From Cristatella mucedo (lineage: Eukaryota > Bryozoa > Phylactolaemata > Cristatellidae), in the NCBI GenBank assembly GCA_009760855.2, contig WPIO01000410.1, positions 1 through 54,888 of the forward strand: a DNA stretch of 54,888 nt. Reading direction: 5' to 3'. Position numbers and translations under genes: made by a program. Positions 19,511 to 30,749 of the stretch are shown one piece after another. Position 1 is the stretch's first letter. Each line of letters begins with the position of its first letter. The notes below the pieces were generated by a model. The model was not told the DNA's origin and did no database searches. It worked only from the letters and a program-made list of their open reading frames with translations.

Positions 19511-21055
19511 CTTCATACTCGGCTTATTCATGGTGGGCTATTCGCAAAAAAAACTGGCGTTAAGAGATACGTTGAACTAAATTTTCTTAGTGTTTAGGCT
19601 TAAAGGCTGATAGAGCGAATGCAAGCTATTGCAAATCCTTATCAACTTTCCACATAATTCATGTTTGTAAATACTTGACAGATGGCAGCATCACCCATAT
19701 CAGTATAAAGCTAGACCAGCAAAATTATGACCGATATATACCTTCGTTTCCGGCTAGTCAATTCGATCATCTAGAGACTCATTACGCGATAATCTACTGC
19801 CTAGTGTTGGCCCTTGTTAAACGCCTGCTAAGCTCAGTTGCTGTCAAATATACTTGTCAATGCCGAAAATTAATAATTGTTTCACTTAAGTATGCATGCT
19901 CTACGTCGATTCCGTATTCCAGCCACTGGTGGCGTGCCTGCCTATATTGCAGCTTCACCTACAACTTACTAGCCTTTATAAAAGGTTCAGGTTTCGCCAG
20001 CATTTGTTGTGCTTCTTATGAAAGGCTAACACCACTTCGAGAGCCGTGCCTGCGGGCTAGTTGATTCTGGAAATAAGAGAAGCACGCTGCGCCTATGAGT
20101 ACACATTGTGCTAAGCTAGAAATTTCTTAGAGAATTCATACGAATGCCGCTCGTGCACAGTCGCAGACCAAATTAATTTAATAACACCCGAAGGCTTTGC
20201 GAACAAGGAATTTTAAGGTCGATAAAGCTGATACGTTAACGCGTCGACGAGAACTGTATGTAAATGCTCTTTCGAGGTCGCTTAAGAAGGAAGCAATGCT
20301 TACTGTAGACCTCTATCCACGGCATGTCTTACAACAGGCTGGGAACGTTTTCATTTAAAACGCGTTATCTGTGGATGTCTATGGAAATGCCTCTCTAGAA
20401 GTACACTAAAATTCTAAAAGTAGCGGTCTGACCATATCTAAGTTAGCACACGACTATCATATCTAAAATATTCAAGCGTAATGTTTTGGCTACAGGAAAC
20501 GAGAGAAAGTGGGGTTGTGTAGTACTTGCCCGATATACAAACACTTACACAGCGAAGGTTTGATCTAGTAGCTTTTGCGTTTGCTGCACAATACATAGTA
20601 CGGTTTGCCTTTTAGTCATTCATTATTATATATACAAGACAAGAATAAGACCAACTAGCTGGAGAAAGCCAGACAAGAGCGAGCACTTAGCCCAATCGCG
20701 GGGATAAAGGCGTATTTCGATGCCCAGTTGCGAGACGGATACAGGATCAGGCGCGTCTGAAGTTTACTGAGGTTGACCTTACAACTGGGTGAGCAATTAT
20801 ATGGGTTGCGGTGGTTGCTAAAGGTTCTCGCTCAAAAACAATAAATGCTCAGAAGTTCCCGATTTGTAATTCTAATGTTCATATCACTTTTTTTCAAACG
20901 GATGGTTAGCTTTTTGGTTAAAGGTTGAAACTTGTAAATGGCCACGATTAGTTCTGAACCAAGTAAACATGGTTATTAGTTAGCATAACTGCCCCAGTGC
21001 CGACGGACCTAAGTTTGTGTTCCTTGATTGGCAGGATGAGTGGTTGTATTGGTAG
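19511..21055. other. Unassigned sequence
   Basis: About 19525-19655 is the repeat shared with 8345-8480. The 129-codon ORF at 19675-20064 (+) is the longest in the stretch but shows no motif I recognise and has a cysteine- and serine-rich tail. The remaining kilobase up to the LINE B tail has no interpretable signal. Confidence 0.4.
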
Positions 21056-21299
21056 ACATAATAAAAATAATAATAATAATGCACTTGATACAGCGCCCTC
21101 AGACAACATACCCTCTTTCTAGGCGCATTCCATTTGCTGCAAAGGGAAATGCAACTGAATGGTTAGTAAAATCATGCTTGAAAAAACAGACCAAATGAAT
21201 AATATGGTTAGGGCTGACATGCACAGGGTCAGCATGCATATGTGATTAGTGGCTGCATGCACAGTGTCAGCAGGCATAAGCACATCAAGGACGAATCAG

Positions 21300-21720
21300 A
21301 GAGACCTACTAAATGCTGTCCTAAATAGGTGTGTTTTGAAGGCCCTTAAAATGTGGTCAGGATGTTCTGACGAAGGTCGGGAGGGAGTTCCAGGCTTTGA
21401 GACCATACGAACTGAATGCACGGTTTCCAAACGATTTAAGGTTTGTACGAGGTATTTGTAGACTGTTGGATTCCGAAAAGCAGGTGGTACGATGCTTGGC
21501 CTGATGGGGTAGTAGATCTGAGTAATAGGCTGGAGCCATAGAATGAAGGGACCTAAAAGTGAGCGACAAAACCTTGAAGTCAATCCGTTGCTTGAGTGGT
21601 AGCCAGTGAAGGTCGGCGAGAAGTGAAGTAACGTAGCGACTGCCAAGCTCAGGAAAGACGCGCCTAGCTGCAGAGTTTTGCACCAGCTGAAATCACTTGA
21701 TTGCACATGCTGGTAGGCCA
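21300..21720 (-). pseudogene. LINE B ORF2 C-terminal domain
   Basis: Two overlapping minus-strand frames (21296-21706 and 21357-21683) together give SAARRV, LADLHWLPLKQRI, APAYYSDLLP, NSLQIPRTNLKSF and AWNSLPTFV. The split between frames shows a frameshift near 21680. Apart from that shift the domain matches 12500-13000. Confidence 0.8.
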
Positions 21721-21869
21721 GTATGCAGTGAGTTGTAGAAGTCTAGACGGGATGTCACGAATGCATGAACCAACTTAGACGTGGTATCCTTATCTAAACA
21801 AGCCCAAATTTTAGAAATGCCGAGAAGCTAAAAATAGGCAGATTTGACTTTGAAGATGATACGGTCGTA

Positions 21870-22690
21870 TTACAAGAGGTCGCTTTCGAATATGACACCT
21901 AGATTTTGAGCTGACTTGACAGGAGATATGCTGGCAGAGCAAATTTTGAGAGTCTGCCTTTCCGATCTATGAATTACACTGGGTTCGCCCATAAGTAGCA
22001 GGTTAGTTTTATCATAGTTTAGTTTTAGAAAATTTGCTGCCATCCACGTGAGGACGTCATCAATGCATGCAGCAAGTGAGTTGAGAGAATTTGAGGTGCT
22101 TGAAGTTTGGGAGGGATCAAAGCGAAGGTACAACTGAGTGTCATCAGCCTAGAAGTGAAAGCCTTGATTGTGCTTGGCAATCAGATCAGCCAGAGGGAAA
22201 GAAGAAACCGTGAATGAACCGGACTTAGCACAGAGCCCTGAGGTACTCAACACGTCAGAGGTACTTCGGATGATCTTTGTTCATTCACGTCAATGCTCTG
22301 GAGTCTTCCACTGAGATAGGACCTGAAACACTGCAGAGCAGTGCCAGTAATGCCCAGGCGAGATGAGAGGCGCTCTAGAAGAACTTTGTGATCGATGGCG
22401 TGAAATGCTTTCGAAAGATGGAGCAAAACAATCAGAGACACTCTACCCATATCTGCATTCCTAAGTAGGCCGTTTTATACCCTAAGAAATTCTGACTCTG
22501 TTGAGTGATTAGCTCTAAAGCCAGACTGGAACTTTCTAGCAAGGTGTGAGGTTTCGATATATGAGTTTAGCTGGTCTGCCACGACCCGTTCCGACGTCTT
22601 TGATAGGAATGGTAGATGGGAGACTGGGCAGTAGTTGCTTAAGTTCTCTTGATCTAGTGTCGCTTTCTTGAGAAGTGGCCTGACTACAGC
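21870..22690 (-). pseudogene. LINE B reverse transcriptase, broken
   Basis: Pieces of the RT are readable: FQSGFRANHSTES, an ADMGRVSLIVLLHLSKAF motif in which the catalytic LDLSAAFD has become LHLSKAFH, VPQGSVL, and F-stop-ADDTQLYL, where TAG replaces the tyrosine codon of YADD near 22150. It then runs through FLKLNYDKTNLLLMG. The loss of the first catalytic Asp and the stop both show inactivity. Confidence 0.82.
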
Positions 22691-23287
22691 TTATTCGAAA
22701 GGTGCTGGGACATGAATGGAGGCTGATGACATATCAATAATGTTAGTTATGCATGGCAGCAGCTGATCAATACAACGTAGGAGCAGGACAGTGGAAATAG
22801 GGTCCAGAGGACTTGTTGTCTTCTTTGATTTAGATACGAACTGTAGGACTAGATCACCAGTGACCTGCCTAAATGCAGACATTGAGGTGCAGCCAGAAAC
22901 CGAGGAACAACATTTTAGTGGGGAGGTTGACATCGCAGAGATGGATTCCGTGATCTTGTCTATCTTCTGCACAGAGAATCGAGAGAAGCCATCGGCAAGA
23001 TCATCACAAGGATCATCGGGTAAGGAGCTTATTTGGAGACTGTTGAGGAGATGGTTTATTGTCGACATCAGCATTTTTGGATTGTGCATCGGTGATTCAA
23101 CAATGTTTTTATAGAAGTTAGACTTGGCCTTGGCTTGGATCGATTGGTACGACCTACAGTATTCTTCATATGCCTGTTGATTGACAGTCAGTCCAGATCT
23201 TTGGCATGCTTTCTCAAGCTTGTGTGTAGTAGCCCTGGTTAGTTTAATGTCTGTGGTAACCCATGGGCCGTCGGGGCGAGAGTGCAC
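22691..23287 (-). pseudogene. LINE B linker ORF between endonuclease and RT
   Basis: This 198-residue open frame is the best copy of the LINE B linker: RPDGPWVT, THKLEKACQRSGLTV, YKNIVESPMHNP, LPDDPCDDLADGFSRFSVQKIDKI, FRQVTGDLVLQF and SPLDPIST. Pieces of it identify the fragments at 11036, 29480, 30750, 32530 and 41190. It joins straight on to FEKAVV and the RT. Confidence 0.82.
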
Positions 23288-23289
23288 AG

Positions 23290-24192
23290 TACACTTTGTT
23301 AGAGTTTGTTAGCAAATTCATGGAGCTTGTCAGCTAGTTCCGTGTTGTAGCTATCCACTAATGATGACAGATCGGACGGAGGACTGAGCACCAGAGGTGA
23401 AGCAGATATTCTCGCACGGACAGCATCAATGTCAAAGGTCTTGAGGTTTCGTGATTCACAGGTTAATTTAGAGGAGGAAGTGGGCACACTCAATAGATGG
23501 AATGAGATCGGCACGTGGTCAGAGAAGCAGGATTTGGTATTAATTGGTGATGACAAAGAGCAGCAGGATTTGGTAATAATTGGTGATGACACAGTGCAGT
23601 TGTGTGAGAAAATTTGGTCGAGTGTGTTACCTTTGTTGTGAGTGACACAGACATGATCCAAAAATGACAATGATTCAGTCCATTCATGAAATTCGGCGCT
23701 GGAAGCGTCAGATAAGTTATCAAGGTGAACGTTGAAATTACCTATAACGAGGAAGGATCGATTTCCTGCAGGCAGAATAGAAATGAGATCGGAGAAATCT
23801 GAGGGAAAGGAGGATTTGATACCTGGTGCGCATTAGACTACTGCCTTTTTGGGTAGCTTGTTTTCGTGTGAGACCAAGACAATTGATTCAAAAGACTGCT
23901 TCAAGGGTACCACAAATGACTTGCAGTTGAATTTCGAGCGCACGATATTAGCAACTCCGCCTACTGTTTTGATTTATCCAGGGGTGTGAAAGAACTAGAA
24001 ACCAGATGGAGTTGCGTCTTTAATTGTCGGGCAGTTTATCGATTTTAGCCAAGTTTCAGTTAGGGCGAGCAGGTCGATACCATTTTCAGAAATGAGGTCG
24101 CTTATTACAAGAGGTTTATTGCACTTTGAGCGAGAATTCCAAAGGCAAGCTTTAAGTCTGGCAAATTGAGTTACAACAGGCCTGCTGACCAC
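23290..24192 (-). pseudogene. LINE B APE-type endonuclease
   Basis: The domain begins LKACLWNSRSKCNKPLVISDLI and LLALTETWL (catalytic Glu, near 24060), continues through SFESIVLVS and reaches IGNFNVHLD, where the expected GDFN Asp is Asn, then THNKGNTLDQI and SDHVPISF (SDH at 23515-23523). In active LINEs this enzyme nicks target DNA to prime reverse transcription. A stop near 23835 and other shifts break it. A 12-codon in-frame tandem duplication lies just before SDH. Confidence 0.82.
23527..23598 (-). repeat. 36-bp tandem duplication inside LINE B endonuclease
   Basis: Two 36-bp units (23527-23562 and 23563-23598) differ at only a few bases. The duplication keeps the frame and repeats SSPI.TKSC in the protein. 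It probably arose by slippage in this copy. Confidence 0.75.
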
Positions 24193-25070
24193 AAAGGTAG
24201 AGAGATTTACAGTGACGCATGTGGGAGATCGTGCTGAGCGGTTCGAGACAATGCGAGGATCACCAAACGGGTGGGTACTCAGCTTGCAGTTCCCGCCCTA
24301 CGAGCGGCGTCTGAGCTAGAAATTCATCCGAACGACGATTATGAAAAGATCATAGGTAAGCAAGGTCGTAGGTAAAGGAAATATTGCCAGCACCCGGAGA
24401 ATCAAAAGTGACCACCTCTGGCGTGGTGGATGAACACCTAAGCAGTAAGCATTCAGATTACCCTAAGGCCGTAATTTCCTATGCTGTATGGTCAAATAGC
24501 AAAGGATTAAGCCTTCAGAGGTGATAGCTGTATAGGAATATGAATGATATGTGTTCGCAAGAAATTCTTGTTTCGGTGACGAATTTTGCAATTGACATGG
24601 GACATGACAGGATAGTAGTTCATGGTGTTAGAGGTGACATGTACAGGGTCAACACCCAAAATCGGCTTGTGGCTGCATGCATTGCATCAGCACTCATTGT
24701 CACTTGAAAGACGAACCACAAGGACAGACTAAACTCTCTGAGAAACAGATGCATTCAGCTGGTCTTATTCTTTGCGAAAGCATGAATTTGTCTTCTTGTC
24801 TGCACCCATGAGATTGTCGTACCATCTAGAGACCATTGGTATAGACTTGACTAAGTTTACAAATTGTTCACCGTCAAGGAGCAGTTAATGAAACAGTAGC
24901 CTCACTAAGGCATCACACACATCGAGCCATATCTTGATTAGCCGTTAATCATGGGGTAACAGTCAGTTGAAAGCTCGTTCAGTGTGATTCACTGTAAGCT
25001 CACAGTGTTTTCTCCATTTTAAGCTGCAAAAATAGAATAAAGCTAGCTCATAGAAGCTTGCAGACAAATC

Positions 25071-25554
25071 TAAAAGATTTACGTGAACCGTTTTCGATTC
25101 CTTTTGTCTATCTGCAGCATAAATCGGATAGCTTTCACAGGCAAGACTTCAAGACTTCTAGTAGTGATGTTTAACATTAACAAGCAGCAGAATATCCCAG
25201 ATTTCCAGATATTAACAATCCCAATTGTAGAAGAGATTGTAGTTTCAAGTATTTCAATTGCCCATGCTGTCTGAGAAGCTATAAGCTGTGCCATAAGCAA
25301 CTACATCTTACTCTCCTGCTGCCGAAGAAGGCAAACCTTGTTAGCTACCTTAAGCTAGTACTTTTCTCGGTACCTTACACGTCACCTGCTATCGTGACTC
25401 ACACATGTTTTGTACCTTTCTTTACGTTCAGTGACATAAGTATAATAATCAAATATAATTCATTTGAATAGCGCCCCATAAAAACTGAGTCTTTATTCAG
25501 GCACTTCAAATATGCCTCAGGGCTCGAGCCCAACAAACTCAGCAAGACCTTGGT
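25071..25554. other. Unassigned, with a degenerate LINE B tail
   Basis: The antisense ORF pair at 25079-25300 has no recognised motif. About 25440-25510 (minus) looks like a worn LINE B terminus: an aat-rich run, catttgaatagcgcccc and a later ggcac. I otherwise see nothing. Confidence 0.35.
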
Positions 25555-25820
25555 CAGGACATTATTTTAGTGGGTCTCTGGGATTAGTCGTTCATTGTGC
25601 TCATGCGTGCTGACACTGTGCATGCTGCTGCCACTAACCACATTTGCATGCTGACCCTGTGCATGCCACCTTAACCATGTTATTCATGTTATTATCACCC
25701 ATGAAGTTACTCACCATTTAATCGCATTTTTCCATTGAAGCAAATGAAGAGCGCATAGAAAGAGATTGAGTTCTCTGAGGGCACTTTCATTGAGTGCAAT
25801 AACATCATTATTATTCTTCT
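25555..25820 (+). mobile_element. LINE B 3' end, 5'-truncated
   Basis: It begins in the last ORF2 codons (gtcaggacattattttagtggg), continues with the 3' UTR words gcgtgctgacactgtgcatgc and ctgaccctgtgcatg, and ends with the hairpin (gcgcatagaaagaga ... tctctgagggcac) and an imperfect ATT tail. Confidence 0.8.
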
Positions 25821-25844
25821 TATCCGGAAGGAGACTCATGGGAA

Positions 25845-26080
25845 GCTACTTGTTCAAGCTCACGTTTTTCGTTTTATACAGCCTGCATGCACTGGACATG
25901 GCTACCAGCATATGAACCCCCCCCGCCGAGATCAGAAAACGTTTAGTCTGGCTCGCAAGTATAGCCCTATCACATGTCTTTTTTTCAGTCATTCGATGTA
26001 AAACCATCCTAAGAATCTCCACTTTTAGGATTTTCTTAAGGACAAAGTCTAAAAAGCAATCGTGTCAAAGTAATTGAGAA
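25845..26080 (+). repeat. Repeat S
   Basis: Collinear with 34285-34510 and more distantly 50935-51140: agctacttgttc, gttttata.agcctg.atgcactg, agctac.agcat, agatcagaaaacgtt and catcctaa-aat. No ORF is shared. A run of eight or nine C (25917-25925) is specific to this copy. Function and class are unknown. Confidence 0.55.
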
Positions 26081-26129
26081 TAATATATTCAATTTAATTT
26101 AATTACTATTTTTTTCAAATCTTTCTGCA

Positions 26130-26766
26130 AGCTAATTTAGAAAATTTAGGCAGCTATTGAAAACAACACCTAAATTTCGAGCACGTGGGAATGGTCTCAC
26201 GACAGCATCACCTATTAGAAGAGCAAAGCCTTTGAATCTGGCTACATGTTTAGGATGTCCTATGAGCAGAAGTTTAATTTTTTCTTCGTGTATTTTCAAG
26301 AAACTTTCCGACATCCAGGATTTATTGACAGCAAGGCAAGCACTCAGTTTCTCAGTTGCTCCAGCAGATTCCGAAAGTTTGATTGAAAAATACACCTGAG
26401 TATCGTCAGCATAAAAGTGATATCCTATTCCGTTGGCCTTTGCATGATTTTACTTACCATTCAATTGCATTTCACTTTGCAGCAAATGTAAGGCACCTGG
26501 AGAGAGATTAGGTTCTCTGAGGGCGCTGTATCAATAAAAGTAAATTATTATTATTATTATTATTAATCACTTTCCCCAGGGGTTGGGTATAAATGAAAAA
26601 AAACGAAAAGGGACCGAGGACGGACGCTTAAGAGGCTCCACAGGTGACCGGGCTCGTGGGTGAGACCAGATCCCCACACGACATGGATTGAACACTATCA
26701 GACAAGTACGATTTCACAACCACGCCATTGCCATTGCCAATTTTTTCGCCAGAAACCGATCGTTAT
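26130..26766 (-). mobile_element. LINE A fragment carrying a nested LINE B tail
   Basis: On the minus strand it covers the RT from about ERLRATIG through GVPQGS-type sequence, the YADD region (FYADDTQVYF, near 26405-26435) and FLKIHEEKIKLLLIGHP to SCLNF. The run is interrupted between the GKVIKA and YHFYADD parts by 26444-26568, a plus-strand LINE B 3' end. The 87-codon ORF 26132-26395 is open. Confidence 0.8.
26444..26568 (+). mobile_element. LINE B 3' end nested in LINE A
   Basis: About 125 bases only: gcatgattttacttacc, gcatttcactttgcagcaaatg, the hairpin (ggcacctggagagagatt ... tctctgagggcgct) and (ATT)n. LINE A sequence resumes directly afterwards with tcactttcccc. The insertion is opposite in orientation to its host and must be younger. 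Confidence 0.8.
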
Positions 26767-27535
26767 AAAAGTATTTATTAGATATTAATATTGATTAATT
26801 CTTGATTTTTAAGTTTTTTTTTTATCTTTTTTTTTTCTGTTCTTTCTTATTGTATTATTATCTAATCGTTTTGTAGTAGGATACGAGTTTCAATCACACA
26901 CATCCATTGCGGCCACGGATGCAAAGCTGTGGGTAATTGACGATTTTTGCTGAATGACCCTCGGACGTCGACTAGAGCCACTCTGTCAAGGCTCTTCTAT
27001 GCCGCTATATACGTATAATGAGGTTTAACCAAAAGCAGCTAATGTCTTTAGCTGTTTACGGAGCTTCTTGGCTCTGTGCTCGGTCGAAAATTATTTAAGA
27101 ATTCACCAATCTTCTTACCCACGCTGTAGGATTAAATCTCCTCCTGAAGTTTTTGTTGGGTACTCACTTTTGAATTTTTTGCCGCTTTTCGTTTAGTACC
27201 GCAACTGCTAGAAGTGTTGGGATTCGATGCTGAGACTTTAATTCATTAAAGATAGGATGAAATGGCTTTTGCTGTTCCAGCAGATTTAACTAATACATAA
27301 TACTAATAACAATACCATATCTAGTAATTTTTTAATGCATCTTGACTAAGCCAACCCCCCTATCAGAAATTTAATCTCAACTGAGGCCTGTTTCGCTTAT
27401 CATCGTTCGCGCAATTAGGCCCTGCAATAAAGTAGATACTTTAATCGTCACAACCTTCCAATATAATGGTGTAGTGGTATCAGGCTTTGACTAAACATCA
27501 TGAAATGCACATGCGTTCTTTTGTGGCTTGGTGCA
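26767..27535. other. Unassigned AT-rich sequence with T-runs
   Basis: Includes T-runs at about 26813-26836. No ORF of note and no repeat match that I can see. Confidence 0.4.
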
Positions 27536-27905
27536 CTATTTGCACAGGGTCAGCATGCTGAACGTGCGGTTAGCGTCAGCTTTATGCTACAGTGTTCGAG
27601 GAACTTGGTATAAGTCACAATTGAAGGAGGAATCAGCAGGAATCCACTATAAAAGCTAGTCCTAGAACTAAGTTGTGCTTTTTTAAGTTGCTTTTCCTTT
27701 TTGAAATGCGGTCGAGGTCAGTCGAAGATGTCTGATCGCAGCGTCGCGGCATTGGGAGTTCCAGGCTTTTGTCGAGGTAATACTCGAAACTAAATGCAAG
27801 GTCTCCAAAGGGTTTGAGTTGTTACGAGGTATTTGTAGGATTGGTTGGATTCGAAAAGCGGGGGTACCGGTATGCCTGAGGGGGGATGGCTGAATCACAT
27901 GTGGG
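27536..27905 (-). mobile_element. LINE B 3' part, decayed
   Basis: The minus-strand ORF 27683-27898 shows pieces of the LINE B C-terminus (LQIPRNNSNPLETL, SSITSTKAWNSQ). The 3' UTR words cagcatgc and gcacagggtcagcatgct follow at lower coordinates. The terminal hairpin is not visible. It could be the missing 3' part of the minus-strand copy at 32530-33975. Confidence 0.55.
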
Positions 27906-28484
27906 TCATCGAAAGTCTGGTAGTAGAATAAAAAGATGAGTAACTTACCGCATGTAGTGTCCTATAATGGCTTGCAGAAGAGGGACCGAGGTATCCAAGG
28001 AATGTAAACTAGCCATCACATAGCTCGGCAGCTAGGTCCTAGCTCCTTCCAGCATTCCAAATCTATTAAACCACAGCAAATTTAGGTGTGGTAAGTAGTG
28101 AGAGTCATAAAATTCTCGCATTCTTCCTAGGTTTGCTGAATCACCGTTGTTGCGAATGTGGTAGAGCACTATTTAGCTGGAGCATGGAGGATATGTGAGG
28201 ATGCTCTACTTGTTTTAGAGTCATTAGGAATACTAGAAACCTTTATTAGTTAGGTAGATATCAAAATCCTGATCTACCAATCTAACACGCTAGAGTCTGA
28301 TTGATTGCTCTTTGTGCAACTCATTTTTGATTGTATTTTAGACTGATCTCTCAATGTTGCTTGAGTCCACGGCTTAAGTAAAAAAACAATGTCGGACGCC
28401 ATAAAAATAACATTGTAGCTAAATTGCATTGTAGCAAATAATAAGAGAGCTAAAATAGCACATCTATTTCATTAACGAAAGAAA
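27906..28484. other. Unassigned sequence
   Basis: No gene and no clear repeat match. If 27536-27905 and 32530-33975 were once one LINE B copy, the missing RT part would be expected here, but I cannot recognise it. Confidence 0.35.
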
Positions 28485-29751
28485 AGCATGCCGGTGGCAA
28501 AGGCCACGGTGGGCGGAAGCAACCAGCTCAGAGACGGCCACAATCTCTTGGGCGGGAAATGAGAAGCTGGAAGCAGCCCGGCTCGTTTGGTTTTCCTGGC
28601 ATTGTTTCGAAACCGCTCAGTGCGCTCCCCCACCAGACGTTCACTGTGAATCCCTCCAACTTAGTAGTCATACAGGCTGGCTATAAATCAATCGGCCCGC
28701 GACTTACACGCTTGCCTTTCGGAATTCCTCGCTCGATGAGCAATAAACTTCTGGTAATAAGAGCGACCTTAATTTCTAAAATTGATCCGACCTTTTCACC
28801 CTAACTAAAACCTGGCTAACAATTTATAAACTGTCCGACAATTTAAGAGGCAACCCCAACTAGTTATCATATATTTTCATCACCCATCAGCCAGATCAAT
28901 CACAAAACTGGAGGTGGATTTGCTTGCTATTATGTGCTCGAAATTTCAAACTTCAAGCCATTTGCAAGTAGTCCTCAACGCCAAGCATGTCTCTGAAATC
29001 GATTGCCTTGGTTCTTTACAGGGAAAACTAGCTACCGATGGTGCAGTAAGTCTTATCGCCCACCAGGTACCGCAAATTCCTCCTCTATCTCAAGGATGCG
29101 TCTCGATCTCATTTCGATTCTGGGTGCAAGAAATCGATCCTTCCATCGTTAAGGAAGGCTGATTGTAAGCGTTTACGTCGTAGATAAACTTACCCTGACA
29201 ACTTCAGCACGTAATCACATGAAAGGTCCACACACGATCGACCGGGTTTTTCTCATTACAACTGCATTTTGTCATCAACCAAATAGTACCCGAATCCTTC
29301 TTATCTGACCACATGAAGACATCTCATTCAATCTGAAAAAGTATGTTCTGGGCCTTTCCTCAGCCACTAAAAATAACCTTGACATAATTTGCTGTCCGTG
29401 CGAGAATTACTGTGCCTTCGCCTCTGCTTGCTCAGTTCTCCCTCTCCGATCTGTCAGCATTGGTAGGAAAGCTAACAACACGAGACTAGGCTGACACGCT
29501 CTAACGAGTTTGCACCTCTGACGAGCACCACTGGTGCACCCTCGCCCCAGACTGCCTATGGTTTACCATAGACATTAAAATAGTTGATAGGTCTACCCTA
29601 ACGGAACGGCCAAGCTTGCAAAAGCATACAAAGATCAGAAACTGCTGACTGTCTATTAGAAATTCATTACGAGGACTACACCGTAGGCCGTAGTACCTTA
29701 TTGACCACTATTGACCCTAAGCTAACAACGTATATGTCATAACTTTGAATT

Positions 29752-30640
29752 AATTAATAATAATAATTCACACTCGATAAAGCCCAGCAGGTCAAGAGAA
29801 CTTCGCTTCTTCTCTCGTCTCTACCCGGCGCCCCTGCCTACATTGCTGCAATGCAAAGTGGAAATGCAATTTTTTTGAATGGTTAAATAAAATCATGCTT
29901 TAAAAAAACAAACACATGAATTAATGATATGGTTAGGGGTGTGACATTTGCACACAGGGTCAGCATGCAAACCGTTGTTATCCTGTTTCGGCGGGCAGCA
30001 TGCACAGTGTCAGCACGCATAAGCACATCAAGGACGAATCACAGGGACCCACTAAATGCTCTCCTACATAGGTGTGTTTTTAGGTTCCTTTTAAATGTGG
30101 TCAGGTCAGGGGATGTTCTGACCGCAGGTCGGGAGGGCAGTTCGCCAGGCTGTGGGCGGCATACTAAACTAAATGCACGGTCTCCAAAGGATTTAAGGTT
30201 TGTACGGGAGATATTTCTAGACAGTTGCCCGACTTCCGAAAAGCTGATGGTACGATGCTTGATTTCCTGATGACGAGTTAGTAGACATATCATAGCGAAT
30301 GTCGGCCATAGAGGCTGGAGATAGTGTGGAAGAATAATTCAGGTTGTCTATCGCCTAAAAGTGCTCGGCCATCATCCCGTTACCATACCTTAACGACAAA
30401 CATTTTCTTGAAGTCAATCTGTTGCTTGGACTTGACTTTAGCACTGATGGTCAGCCCGCATGTGCAGGTCGTGCGAGAAGTGAGTAATAAGGTGGCAACT
30501 GCGACGCTCACCGATTTTCGACAATCAGCAAAAGTCTTGACCGCCTAGGCCGACGCTTAGTTGACTATAGCCAGGCTTTATAAATAAACCGATCATTTGC
30601 TGACTGTCAGGACACATGGCCATATCCAAGTATGCTGGTG
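29752..30640 (-). mobile_element. 5'-truncated LINE B nested in LINE B copy 3
   Basis: The tail (aataataataatt, 29757-29769) and a damaged hairpin lie at the low-coordinate end. On the minus strand the 3' UTR is followed upstream by the C-terminal domain: HQEIKHRTISFSEVGQLS, ISRTNLKSFGDRAFS, VRTSPDLTTFKRNLKTHL (30039-30293). Sequence up to about 30510 is clearly LINE B and becomes uncertain after that. Confidence 0.75.
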
Positions 30641-30749
30641 TCGAGCCAAGATTAACTGTTCGAAATAGACCTTAACTGTCTCATCAAACTAATTCCCAGC
30701 GCTGCTCCTTAAGTGATGATCCCCCCCCCCCCCTTGTGATCGTTTTTTT
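30641..30749. other. Poly-C run and unassigned sequence
   Basis: Thirteen consecutive C (30721-30733), followed by a short T-run. Otherwise nothing can be seen. Confidence 0.6.

Larger units (their letters stand above)
21056..25070 (-). mobile_element. LINE B copy 2, near full-length, decayed
   Basis: On the minus strand, in order: the 5' region (25070-24380), the endonuclease (about 24192-23300), the linker (23287-22691), the RT (22690-21870), the C-terminal domain (21720-21300), the 3' UTR and the terminal hairpin with an ATT tail (21130-21062). The total of 4.0 kb sets the likely full length of the family. The frame is interrupted many times, including a stop in the YADD box and GDFN changed to GNFN. 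No ORF1 is recognisable in the 5' region. Confidence 0.88.

Noticed and set aside
19675-20064. 129-codon ORF as a host gene
   Set aside because: No recognised domain, no start context, splice or polyadenylation signal to support it, and no second copy for comparison. Kept only as a note in the unassigned stretch.
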